Positions 11,295-18,704 of a DNA stretch of 64,000 bases are shown here, piece by piece (position 1 is the stretch's first letter; each line of letters opens with the position of its first letter). The translations under genes and the position numbers were made by a program. The DNA is taken from the NCBI RefSeq assembly GCF_022533585.1, contig NZ_CP092827.1:5364001-5428000 (forward strand), written 5' to 3'. The stretch comes from Pseudomonas sp. LS.1a (GTDB lineage: Bacteria; Pseudomonadota; Gammaproteobacteria; Pseudomonadales; Pseudomonadaceae). The notes under the pieces are model-generated. The model made no database searches. It was not told the DNA's origin and saw only the letters and a list, made by a program, of their open reading frames with translations.

Positions 11295-11323
11295 AAATTT
11301 TCATGTCTCACCATTGAAAATTT
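11295..11323. promoter_or_regulatory. 9-bp inverted repeat in the gltB upstream region
   Basis: AAATTTTCA (11295-11303) and TGAAAATTT (11315-11323) form a perfect dyad with an 11-bp spacer. It lies in the AT-rich part of the 372-bp gene-free stretch between gltB and the SPOR/AAA gene, about 140-170 bp upstream of the gltB start. The spacing suits a dimeric activator or repressor; the binding protein is unknown. Apart from this dyad, the ArgR-like site and the terminator I see nothing else in that stretch. Confidence 0.5.
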
Positions 11324-11436
11324 ATGTCGCAATTTTGAATGTTTTTGCGCCATGTGCCGTGATAGCGGCTTGGCTCGAGTCTGAAGCGTTTCAGCCATGA
11401 CTGCAAGTAAGGCTTGTGGCCGGCAGTCCGGGACAG

Positions 11437-11467
11437 AAAAGCCTGCCGCGCTCAGGCGCAGCAGGCT
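11437..11467 (-). terminator. Rho-independent terminator downstream of the SPOR/AAA gene
   Basis: On the minus strand AGCCTGC and GCAGGCT form a stem (with inner pairs) followed by TTTT, about 60 bp after the stop at 11527. A second GC-rich hairpin (11496-11518) sits between. This isolates gltB from the upstream pil-aro transcript. Confidence 0.7.
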
Positions 11468-11526
11468 AGTCGAAAGCTAGAATTCGCTTAGCTACTGGGC
11501 GGCAGGGTGATGCCGCCCGGAAGGTA

Positions 11527-13161
11527 TCAGCGGGCCGAGGCCAGCTCTTGTTGGACGCTGGCGACGGTACGTGGCCAAGGTTTACCAGCCTGGACCTTCG
11601 CTGGCAAGTTCTTGATTGCCGCAACCGCTGCGTCGCGGTTGGCGAAGTTGCCGTAAGTGACCACGTACAGCGGCTTGCCCTGCAGGTTTTTCTTGAAGTA
11701 GCGATAGTCGCCACCCTGGGCCTTGACGAACGCCTGGGCCGAAGCCTCGGAGCTGGTACCCAGGATCTGCACCACGTAATTGCCCGGTTTCTGTCCGGCG
11801 TACCAGCCGCTGTTGCCGCTGCCACCGGCCGCTGGCTTCTCGGCAGGCTTGGCGGCCGGCTTGGCCACGGCGACCTGGGTCGGTGCTGGTGCAGGCTTGG
11901 CAGGCGCAACCGGTTTGGCAGGCTGGGTTGCGACAGGTTTTGGCGCAGGCGCAACCGGTTGTGGTTGCGGCTGCACTGGCTGGGCCGGCGCCGTGGCTAC
12001 AGGCTGGGCAGGTACCGGTGCCGGGCCCGCCGGCACACCTTGCGGCGGCGCGATGGTGGTCACGGTTGGCGGTGGGTTGCCAGGCTGCAGGGCAGTATCA
12101 CCGGCCGGGCTGCCCTCTTCGCCCTCGCCCATGCCCGCAGCCTGGGCCAGCGGCTCGCGCATCACCGGCTGCGACTGGCCAACCAGCGGCAGCGGCATCG
12201 GCTGGGACGAACCCGAGAACTCGATAGCCGGGCTGCCACCATTGGCCTGACCCTCGCCAAGCGGCAACTGGGCCTGGGCGGCCGGCGCTTCGGCGGGCGC
12301 CTTCTCACCTTTCTTCGGCATCAACACCGCGGCCGCAACGGCGACCACAACCACAGCGGACAGCGCGAGCACATGTTTTTTAGGCATCTTGAACCCCATG
12401 GATGGTCGCTTGGCCGTCGAGCGGCTGGCGATCATGGCTTCGATCAAAGTGTCACGGGCGACCTGGTTGATGTTGCCAGGCCAGCCGTCGGAGTTTTCAT
12501 GGATATCGACGATCTGTTCACGGCTGAACACCTCGATGCCCCGGCCAGCACCTTCCAGGCGCTGCTCCAGGTACTCGCGGGTTTCTTCTTCACTGTAGGG
12601 GGCGAGCTCGATGATGTGGAAGCGTTCTTCCTCGACATGGATCTCTTCAAGCCCGGCAATCAGCGACGGCTCACCGAACAGGAACACATGCGGGCGCCCT
12701 TCCGGTACCCCCGCTGCCAATTCCAGCAACGCTTGGAGTGCCGACTCGTCGAGTTGTTCCGCATCGTCCACCAGCAAATACACTTCCTGGCCGGTCAGTG
12801 CCAGTTGCACCACCTTGGCCAGGATCGCCTGCACTTCGGCCTGGGCCACATCCAGGTTCTGCGCGACCTGGCCCAGTACGCTGGCGGCATCGCTGGCGCC
12901 ACGGGCGGACACCACCACACTCTGCACCGCCTGCTTGTTGGTGCTGGCCACCAAGGCCTGGCGCAGCAGGGTCTTGCCGCTGCCCAGCGGGCCGCTGACA
13001 ACCAGCATCAGCTGACTGTAGCGTGCCAGGTGGTGCAGTTGGCCGAGCACGGGCTTGCGCTGGGCCGGGAAGAACTTGAAGCCGGGCACGCGGGGCGCGA
13101 ACGGATCGTGGCTCAACTGGTAATGGTCGAGAAAGGCCTCATCGGCATGCAAACTGGTCAT
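11527..13161 (-). CDS. DamX-like AAA ATPase with transmembrane helix and SPOR domain
   Basis: A 544-residue inner-membrane protein. An N-terminal ExeA-like AAA domain has Walker A GPLGSGKT (about residue 57) and Walker B VYLLVDDAEQL. One transmembrane helix (KKHVLALSAVVVVAVAAAVL, about 260-280) is followed by a long Pro/Ala/Gln-rich linker and a C-terminal SPOR domain (about 455-530, YVVQILGTSSEASAQAF). SPOR domains bind septal denuded peptidoglycan, so a division-site role is expected. Its place after aroB matches enterobacterial damX, but E. coli DamX lacks the ATPase. It is the last gene of the aroK-aroB run, 15 bp after aroB. Confidence 0.9.
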   Translation of the reverse strand: MTSLHADEAFLDHYQLSHDPFAPRVPGFKFFPAQRKPVLGQLHHLARYSQLMLVVSGPLGSGKTLLRQALVASTNKQAVQSVVVSARGASDAASVLGQVAQNLDVAQAEVQAILAKVVQLALTGQEVYLLVDDAEQLDESALQALLELAAGVPEGRPHVFLFGEPSLIAGLEEIHVEEERFHIIELAPYSEEETREYLEQRLEGAGRGIEVFSREQIVDIHENSDGWPGNINQVARDTLIEAMIASRSTAKRPSMGFKMPKKHVLALSAVVVVAVAAAVLMPKKGEKAPAEAPAAQAQLPLGEGQANGGSPAIEFSGSSQPMPLPLVGQSQPVMREPLAQAAGMGEGEEGSPAGDTALQPGNPPPTVTTIAPPQGVPAGPAPVPAQPVATAPAQPVQPQPQPVAPAPKPVATQPAKPVAPAKPAPAPTQVAVAKPAAKPAEKPAAGGSGNSGWYAGQKPGNYVVQILGTSSEASAQAFVKAQGGDYRYFKKNLQGKPLYVVTYGNFANRDAAVAAIKNLPAKVQAGKPWPRTVASVQQELASAR

Positions 13162-13176
13162 TGCGCTGTCACAACC

Positions 13177-14274
13177 TCAAAGCTGGGCCACGATCGCGCG
13201 GTAATCCGCCGACAACGTGGCCTGTAGAATCTCTTTCGGATAGTCGTCGGTCACCACGGCCTCGCCCATCTGGCGCAGCAGCACCAGACGCAAACGACCA
13301 TCGAGAACCTTCTTGTCGACCGCCATGTGCTCCATGAAATGCGCCGGGGTCATTTCCTGTGGTGGCACCACCGGCAAACCTGCGTCCTGCAACAGGCGGA
13401 TTCCGCGATCGCGCTCGGCCTGGTCGATCCAGCCAAGGCGCATGGACATCTCCAGGGCCATTACCGTGCCCGCCGCCACGGCTTCGCCGTGCAGCCACAC
13501 GCCATAACCCATGTGGGTCTCGATGGCATGCCCGAAGGTATGCCCCAGGTTCAGCGTGGCGCGCACGCCAGACTCGCGCTCGTCGGCACCCACTACCGCG
13601 GCCTTGGCCGCGCAGGAGCGGCGGATGGCTTCGGTCAGCGCCACCGGGTCGAGGGCACGCAGCGCCTGCATATTGTCCTCGAGCCAGGCGAGAAACGGCT
13701 TGTCGCAGATCAGGCCGTACTTGATCACTTCGGCAAGGCCTGCGGACAGCTCGCGTGCCGGCAGGGTCTTGAGGCTGGTGGTATCGATCAGCACCGCATT
13801 GGGCTGGTAGAAGGCACCGACCATGTTCTTGCCCAGCGGGTGGTTGATGCCGGTCTTGCCGCCGACCGAAGAGTCGACCTGGGACAGCAGGGTGGTCGGC
13901 ACCTGGATGAAGTCGACGCCGCGCTGGTAGCAGGCGGCAGCGAAGCCGGCCATGTCACCGATCACGCCGCCACCCAGGGCGACCACGGTGGTGCGGCGGT
14001 CGTGCCGCGCAGTCAGCAGGCCATCGAAAATCAGTTGCAGGGTTTCCCAGTTCTTGTGGGCTTCGCCATCGGGCAATACCACCGGCAGCACCGAATAGGC
14101 ACCCAGGGTCTTGCTCAGGCGTTCGAGATACAGGGGCGCGACGGTCTCGTTGGAAACGATGGCAACCTGCCGCCCGGCGATGTGCGGCGCCAGCAGCTCG
14201 GGCTGGTCCAGCAGGCCTTCGCCAATGTAGATCGGGTAGCTACGCTCGCCCAGGTCGACTTTTAGTGTCTGCAT
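13177..14274 (-). CDS. aroB: 3-dehydroquinate synthase
   Basis: Second step of the shikimate pathway: NAD- and metal-dependent cyclisation of DAHP to 3-dehydroquinate. The 365 residues match AroB. Signatures present are [15 protein letters not shown] (near residue 100), [20 protein letters not shown] (near 130) and the metal-ligand region GHTFGHAIE (near 245). The ATG at 14274 ([11 protein letters not shown]) has GGGGAT just upstream and is preferred to the in-frame codon at 14286. It follows aroK after 96 bp. Confidence 0.97.
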   Translation of the reverse strand: MQTLKVDLGERSYPIYIGEGLLDQPELLAPHIAGRQVAIVSNETVAPLYLERLSKTLGAYSVLPVVLPDGEAHKNWETLQLIFDGLLTARHDRRTTVVALGGGVIGDMAGFAAACYQRGVDFIQVPTTLLSQVDSSVGGKTGINHPLGKNMVGAFYQPNAVLIDTTSLKTLPARELSAGLAEVIKYGLICDKPFLAWLEDNMQALRALDPVALTEAIRRSCAAKAAVVGADERESGVRATLNLGHTFGHAIETHMGYGVWLHGEAVAAGTVMALEMSMRLGWIDQAERDRGIRLLQDAGLPVVPPQEMTPAHFMEHMAVDKKVLDGRLRLVLLRQMGEAVVTDDYPKEILQATLSADYRAIVAQL

Positions 14275-14370
14275 GTATCCCCACAATGTACTTGGGCGCG
14301 ACGCCGTTCAGGCGCCCACGCGGTAACGTTGAACCTCGCCTCGGCGCTGGGGGCCGAGAATAGTCCCGGG

Positions 14371-14889
14371 CTAACGGGGCGGCAACTGCTGCAAGCGCTC
14401 GAGAATATCGATCACCACCATGCGTGGTGGCCGCTCGTCGGTTTCTACTACCAAGTCGGCGATCTCGCGGTAGAGCGGGTCGCGGGCTTCCAGCAGGGCG
14501 CGCAAGGTCGCCTCGGGATTGGCCGTGCGCAGCAGGGGGCGATTGCGATCGCGTGCGGTACGGCCAACCTGCTGTTCCACCGAAGCATGCAGGTAGATCA
14601 CCCGGCCACCCTGATGCAGCGCCTGGCGGTTGGCTTCGCGCATTACCGCACCACCGCCGGTCGCCAGGACCACGCCGTCGAGTGCGCACAGCTCGGCGAT
14701 CATCGCCTGCTCACGGTCACGGAAACCCGGCTCGCCTTCCTTGTCGAAAATCCACGGGATGTTGGCGCCGCATCGCAGTTCGATTTCCTTGTCGGAATCC
14801 TTGAACAGCAGGCGCAGCTCTTTGGCCAATAGGCGTCCAATGGTGCTTTTACCAGCGCCCATGGGCCCCACAAGTATCAAATTTCGCAC
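14371..14889 (-). CDS. aroK: Shikimate kinase
   Basis: Phosphorylates shikimate at the 3-hydroxyl with ATP. 172 residues, the usual size. The P-loop [12 protein letters not shown] is at residues 8-19, the shikimate-binding D (FKDSDKEIE) near 35, and the GGGAV motif near 80. The lid-region arginine lies within [10 protein letters not shown]. It starts 4 bp after the pilQ stop codon, so pil and aro genes are almost certainly one transcript. Confidence 0.97.
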   Translation of the reverse strand: MRNLILVGPMGAGKSTIGRLLAKELRLLFKDSDKEIELRCGANIPWIFDKEGEPGFRDREQAMIAELCALDGVVLATGGGAVMREANRQALHQGGRVIYLHASVEQQVGRTARDRNRPLLRTANPEATLRALLEARDPLYREIADLVVETDERPPRMVVIDILERLQQLPPR

Positions 14890-14893
14890 AGAA

Positions 14894-16162
14894 TCAACGA
14901 CTCACAGCAATCGCCTGGTCATTCATGATACGCGGAGTCAGGAAGACCAGCAGCTCGGATTTTTTCTCTTGTAATGCATCGCGTCGAAACAGCCGCCCAA
15001 CATACGGCAGATCGCCGAAAAATGGCACCTTGTCGACCACATTGTTTTGCGAGGTCGAGTACACGCCACCGATCACGATCGTTTCGCCGTCCGCCACGCG
15101 AACCCTGGCATTGACCTCGTTCTTGCGGATCGGCGGTACATTGTTCAAGGCATTGACGTAATCCGGCTCGTCCTTGGTCACCCTGACGGTCATGATCACC
15201 TTGTTGTCCGGAGTGATCTGCGGGGTCACCTCCAGCGACAGCGAGGCTTCGCGGAACGCGACCGAGGTGGCGCCACTCTTGCTGGTTTCCTGGTAAGGCA
15301 CCTCGGTACCCTTGAGGATCCTGGCCGTTTCCTTGTCGGCAGTGACGACCTTGGGCTGCGAGATGATCTCGCCATTGCCGCTCTTTTCCATGGCACTGAG
15401 CTCCAGGTCGAGCAGCACGCCGCCACGCAGCAGGCCCAGGCCGATGCTGCTGCCCACGCGCTCCACTCCAAGGTCGACGAACAAATCCTTGCCCGGCCGC
15501 GGGCTTTCAACGTACAGCGGCCCACCCCAACGCACCCCCAGGTTCTTCTCGTAATCGACGTTGGCCTCGACGATACGTGCCTCTATTGCCACCTGGCGCA
15601 CCGGCACGTCCAGCTGCGCCACCAGTTTCCGCAACTCGGCAAGGCGGTCGGCGGGCTGGTATACCACCAGGGTATTGGTGCGCTCATCGACACTCAGGCT
15701 ACCTCGCCCGGTGAGAATACCGTCGTCCGCCAGGCTCGCCAGCAGCAACTCCGCCAGCTCGCCGGCGTTGGCGTGATGGATGGGCAGCAGTTCCCGACGC
15801 AACGGCTGCAACTGCGCATCCAGCGCCTGCCCCATGCGGGCATCGACAGACTGCGCGGCAAACTCGGCCGCAGGCGCCACCAGCAGCACATTACCCTCCT
15901 GGCGCCGGGCCAGGCCCTTGCTGCGCAGCACCAGGTCCAGCGCCTGGTCCCACGGCACATCCTGCAAGCGCAAGGTGACGCTACCCTGCACGGCATCGCT
16001 GGCGACCAGATTGACGCCGGCATAGTCAGCCAGCACCTGCAGCAGCGAGCGCACTTCCACATCCTGGAAGTTCAGCGACAGCGGTTCACCCTGATGAGGC
16101 GTCGCCAACGCCAGCGGGATCGGCAGCACCGCTGCCAGCGCCCATTTCTTCAATGTTTTCAT
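14894..16162 (-). CDS. pilQ: Type IV pilus / DNA-uptake secretin (short form)
   Basis: Outer-membrane secretin pore. The ATG at 16162 gives [20 protein letters not shown], a signal peptide; 422 residues in all. After it come an STN domain ([20 protein letters not shown]), an N1-type domain ([20 protein letters not shown]) and the secretin barrel ([25 protein letters not shown], 20 residues of which are diagnostic). P. aeruginosa PilQ is about 714 residues with N-terminal AMIN domains; none are present here, so its length resembles E. coli HofQ. Its first 77 bp overlap the end of the upstream fused gene. Confidence 0.9.
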   Translation of the reverse strand: MKTLKKWALAAVLPIPLALATPHQGEPLSLNFQDVEVRSLLQVLADYAGVNLVASDAVQGSVTLRLQDVPWDQALDLVLRSKGLARRQEGNVLLVAPAAEFAAQSVDARMGQALDAQLQPLRRELLPIHHANAGELAELLLASLADDGILTGRGSLSVDERTNTLVVYQPADRLAELRKLVAQLDVPVRQVAIEARIVEANVDYEKNLGVRWGGPLYVESPRPGKDLFVDLGVERVGSSIGLGLLRGGVLLDLELSAMEKSGNGEIISQPKVVTADKETARILKGTEVPYQETSKSGATSVAFREASLSLEVTPQITPDNKVIMTVRVTKDEPDYVNALNNVPPIRKNEVNARVRVADGETIVIGGVYSTSQNNVVDKVPFFGDLPYVGRLFRRDALQEKKSELLVFLTPRIMNDQAIAVSR

Positions 16163-17102
16163 CGTGGTCCGGGGCCTCCTTGCCCAGGCGCTTTGCGAGG
16201 GTGATGAACGCCGTGCGCTCGTGCCACACCCCTGCCATGAACAGCCGTTCGCGTACTTCGACCTGGCTTTGATCAACCTTCACCACCACCCCCAGATCAC
16301 GCCCGACCCGGTCCCCAGGGCGCACGCGATAGAGCCTGCCAGCAGCCACCAGCAGTGCTTCGTGTTCCTCCCCACGCGACAGGCTGCCAACCATCTCCAG
16401 TTGCGCCAAAGGCACATTGGCCAGCCCGGTGCCCGTCAATCGCGTCGCACCGGGCGCAAACGGGTCGACTGCGGGCGCTGCGGCCATGCCCCTGGCAGGC
16501 ATGCGCGCAAGTGCAGCGGGCGCCGGCGTGGGGGCCAGCGCCTGATAGGCATCAACCCGCAACTGCAGGCGCAGCAGACCAGGCTGGCCAGCGACCGCAG
16601 CCAGCTGCAGGTCACCGCTGCGCAACACGCGCGCCTGGCCCAACCAATCGCCCAGCCACTGGCGCAAGGCCGCATAACGCCCCACCACCTGTAGCTCCAG
16701 CGGTACCTTGCGCAAACCGGCCTGTTGTTCGTCTTCGTGCACATCGAACCGCTCGATGAGCAAACCATGCGCATGCCCCGAAGCCGCCAGGCGGTCGAGC
16801 AGGTCGCTCATGTCCTCTCCGGCGGCCAGGTGCCAGTGCGCCTCCTGCAAGCGTTGCTCGGCAATGGCCACGGACGCCTGGAGCTGCTCCAGTTCGGCCA
16901 GCTGCACCGCACTGGCTGCCTGCTGTTCGTTCAGCTCTATGTACCGGGCCTTCTCGTACGCCTGCTGCTGCAACACTGCCGGCAGACGTATCGCGCAGCC
17001 CAGGCCGAATAACGCCACGGCCACCAGCACTGGCGCCAGCTGCCTGAAGCGTCGGGAGCGCTCGGCCACGGCCAGCCAGCCGAGTACCAATGCAGCATTC
17101 AC
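16086..17102 (-). CDS. PilO-PilP fusion, pilus alignment subcomplex
   Basis: One 338-residue frame covers two normally separate proteins. Residues 1-200 look like PilO: a single membrane helix (about 23-45), a coiled coil (NEQQAASAVQLAELEQLQAS) and a ferredoxin-like domain with LQVVGRYAALRQWLGDW. Residues about 225-312 look like PilP: DPFAPGATR, then PLAQLEMVGSLSRG and LYRVRPGDRVGRDLG. The lipobox that normally anchors PilP is gone. The GTG start overlaps the pilN stop (GTGA). The last 25 or so codons overlap pilQ. The fusion presumably keeps the link from the PilMN platform to the secretin through one polypeptide. Confidence 0.82.
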   Translation of the reverse strand: MNAALVLGWLAVAERSRRFRQLAPVLVAVALFGLGCAIRLPAVLQQQAYEKARYIELNEQQAASAVQLAELEQLQASVAIAEQRLQEAHWHLAAGEDMSDLLDRLAASGHAHGLLIERFDVHEDEQQAGLRKVPLELQVVGRYAALRQWLGDWLGQARVLRSGDLQLAAVAGQPGLLRLQLRVDAYQALAPTPAPAALARMPARGMAAAPAVDPFAPGATRLTGTGLANVPLAQLEMVGSLSRGEEHEALLVAAGRLYRVRPGDRVGRDLGVVVKVDQSQVEVRERLFMAGVWHERTAFITLAKRLGKEAPDHDENIEEMGAGSGAADPAGVGDASSG

Positions 17103-17635
17103 AACCAGAACGCCGAAAAACGCGCGCCCAGCAGGAATTCATCGCCGCCCGGCAGGCTCCTGATGCGCCTGAGTTCCAGACCGAACAACACATTCGAGCG
17201 GCTCAGGTCACGCATGAACTGCGCTACCACGGCACCGGACGTGGCCAGCCCGGTCATCTGCAGGCGGCCGTTTTCAAGGCTGAGGTCGAGTAGCTGCACC
17301 CCCACTGGCAACGCCCTCTCGAGGTCGGCGAACAGCCCGGCCAGCACATCCTGATGGGCGCGCAGGCCTTCCAGCGTGGCCGTGCGAGCCAGTAGTGCCT
17401 GGTGCTGCGCACGCACCTCGGCCAGCGGCTGCAATTGCTCGCCCAACACCTCAAGGGCTGCCTGGCGCTGGGTGTTGGCCAGCGCCTGCTGCTGCCCGCG
17501 CTGGCGGGCCAACTGGTCGACCAGCATCACGGCACACAGGGCCAGCAGCGCACCGGCGACCAGCTGCCTGCGAAAACACCGCAACGCCGCCTGACGCTGT
17601 CGTTCGCGCCAGGGCAGAAGGTTCAGCCGCATCAT
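17099..17635 (-). CDS. pilN: PilN, type IV pilus alignment subcomplex
   Basis: A 178-residue bitopic inner-membrane protein. The conserved cytoplasmic N-terminus MMRLNLLPWRERQRQ carries the INLLPWRE-type motif that docks into PilM. One transmembrane helix (about 24-42) is followed by a periplasmic coiled coil and a small alpha/beta domain (about 80-170). The ATG at 17635 overlaps the pilM stop (ATGA), which settles the start; the longer frame to 17800 lies inside pilM. Downstream it overlaps the PilO-PilP fusion by 4 bp. Confidence 0.92.
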   Translation of the reverse strand: MMRLNLLPWRERQRQAALRCFRRQLVAGALLALCAVMLVDQLARQRGQQQALANTQRQAALEVLGEQLQPLAEVRAQHQALLARTATLEGLRAHQDVLAGLFADLERALPVGVQLLDLSLENGRLQMTGLATSGAVVAQFMRDLSRSNVLFGLELRRIRSLPGGDEFLLGARFSAFWL

Positions 17636-18513
17636 CGGCGCAACCCTCCAAGCGCCAGGGCGCTCGCCAGGATCATCGCGCCATCGAGGTGCTCCAGGCC
17701 TGCCAGGTCGGGCACCAGGCGACACGGCGGGTTCAACCGGGAGCCCAGGTCCTGCAGCCGGCCCGCCTCTATCGGCGAACGACTGGCGACCAACAGGCAA
17801 TCGGGCAAAGGCTCATTGGCGAGCAGGTCCTGCAGGCGCTCCGGCAGCGCCCCCGATATCGTCGACATGCCCAGGCTCAGCTCACGCCGTTGCTGCGGCC
17901 AGCCCGACTGCCAGCTATAGAGGGTGGTGCTGTGCGCCTCGATACGCAGCAACGCCGCGCCCTGATGACTGCCCTGCGGCAGCATGCGACCCAAGGCAAT
18001 GCTGTCAATCTCCACGGCCTCCAGCTGCAACCCGGCCTCCTCGACGACGGCTTCAAGTGGCGCCAGCGCACTCTGCCGACACGCAGCCACCATCACCTCG
18101 GCGCAACCTGGCTGGTCACGGGAGCCCCCCATGACCTGAAAATCCAGGGCCAGGTCTTCCAACGGAAATGGGAATAGCCGTTCGGCGTCAGCCAGCAGCT
18201 GCGCCTCCATCTCTGCTCCGCCCTGTTCCACTGGCAAGTGGCACAGCTTGCAGATCACCTGGTTGGCCGGCAGCGCCAGCGCTACCCGGCGCTGCCTGAG
18301 GCCGCTGCGTCGATAGGCACGCCTCAAGGCAGCCACAACGGCGGCAGGCTCTGCTACCCAATCACTGCCAGCCGGTGATTCGAACGGCTCTTGTAACGAC
18401 ACAAGCACCCTGCAGCGTCGGTTATGCCGCTGCAGTTGCACCATCCGAACGGTGTCAGGGGCAATTTCCACCCCCACGAGTGAACCGGCATCCTTGCCGA
18501 AGCGTCCTAGCAT
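17632..18513 (-). CDS. pilM: PilM, actin-like pilus assembly ATPase
   Basis: Cytoplasmic FtsA/actin-like protein, first gene of the pilMN(OP)Q run. 293 residues, shorter than the roughly 350 of P. aeruginosa PilM. It begins MLGRFGKDAGSLVGVEIAPD, with the phosphate-binding VGVEIAPDTVRMVQL at 13-27. QVICKLCHLP and the later LEAVEIDSIALGRM region match the family. Nucleotide-binding motifs toward the C-terminus are weak (LVPDLAGLEHLDGAMILASA), so ATPase activity is uncertain. Divergent from mrcA with a 191-bp gap, as in other pseudomonads. Confidence 0.88.
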   Translation of the reverse strand: MLGRFGKDAGSLVGVEIAPDTVRMVQLQRHNRRCRVLVSLQEPFESPAGSDWVAEPAAVVAALRRAYRRSGLRQRRVALALPANQVICKLCHLPVEQGGAEMEAQLLADAERLFPFPLEDLALDFQVMGGSRDQPGCAEVMVAACRQSALAPLEAVVEEAGLQLEAVEIDSIALGRMLPQGSHQGAALLRIEAHSTTLYSWQSGWPQQRRELSLGMSTISGALPERLQDLLANEPLPDCLLVASRSPIEAGRLQDLGSRLNPPCRLVPDLAGLEHLDGAMILASALALGGLRR

Positions 18514-18633
18514 CGTGGCATCCTTGTTGTCTGTCGCAGCTATCTGCCTCAACCCCGCGCCAACACTGGGCCACGCAGGCCCATCGAGGCGACGGGCAGC
18601 CTGACCGGTAACCCGGAGAGGCGAAAAAATGCT

Positions 18634-18639
18634 TATAAT
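18634..18639 (+). promoter_or_regulatory. Sigma-70 -10 box for mrcA
   Basis: A consensus TATAAT lies 66 bp upstream of the mrcA start in the pilM-mrcA divergent gap. No good -35 hexamer is seen 17 bp upstream, so it may need an activator or rely on the -10 element. Confidence 0.5.
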
Positions 18640-18704
18640 GCCCAGCGTTTTCTGGTCCGCCGGACCTGCACGCAATCCACTCCCAACCTGGACACCGAAA
18701 AGCC

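Noticed and set aside
16086..16162. Possible sequencing frameshift separating pilO, pilP and pilQ
   Set aside because: The fused frame is continuous, PilO- and PilP-like parts are in order and intact, and pilQ has its own signal peptide start, so I treat the overlap as real.
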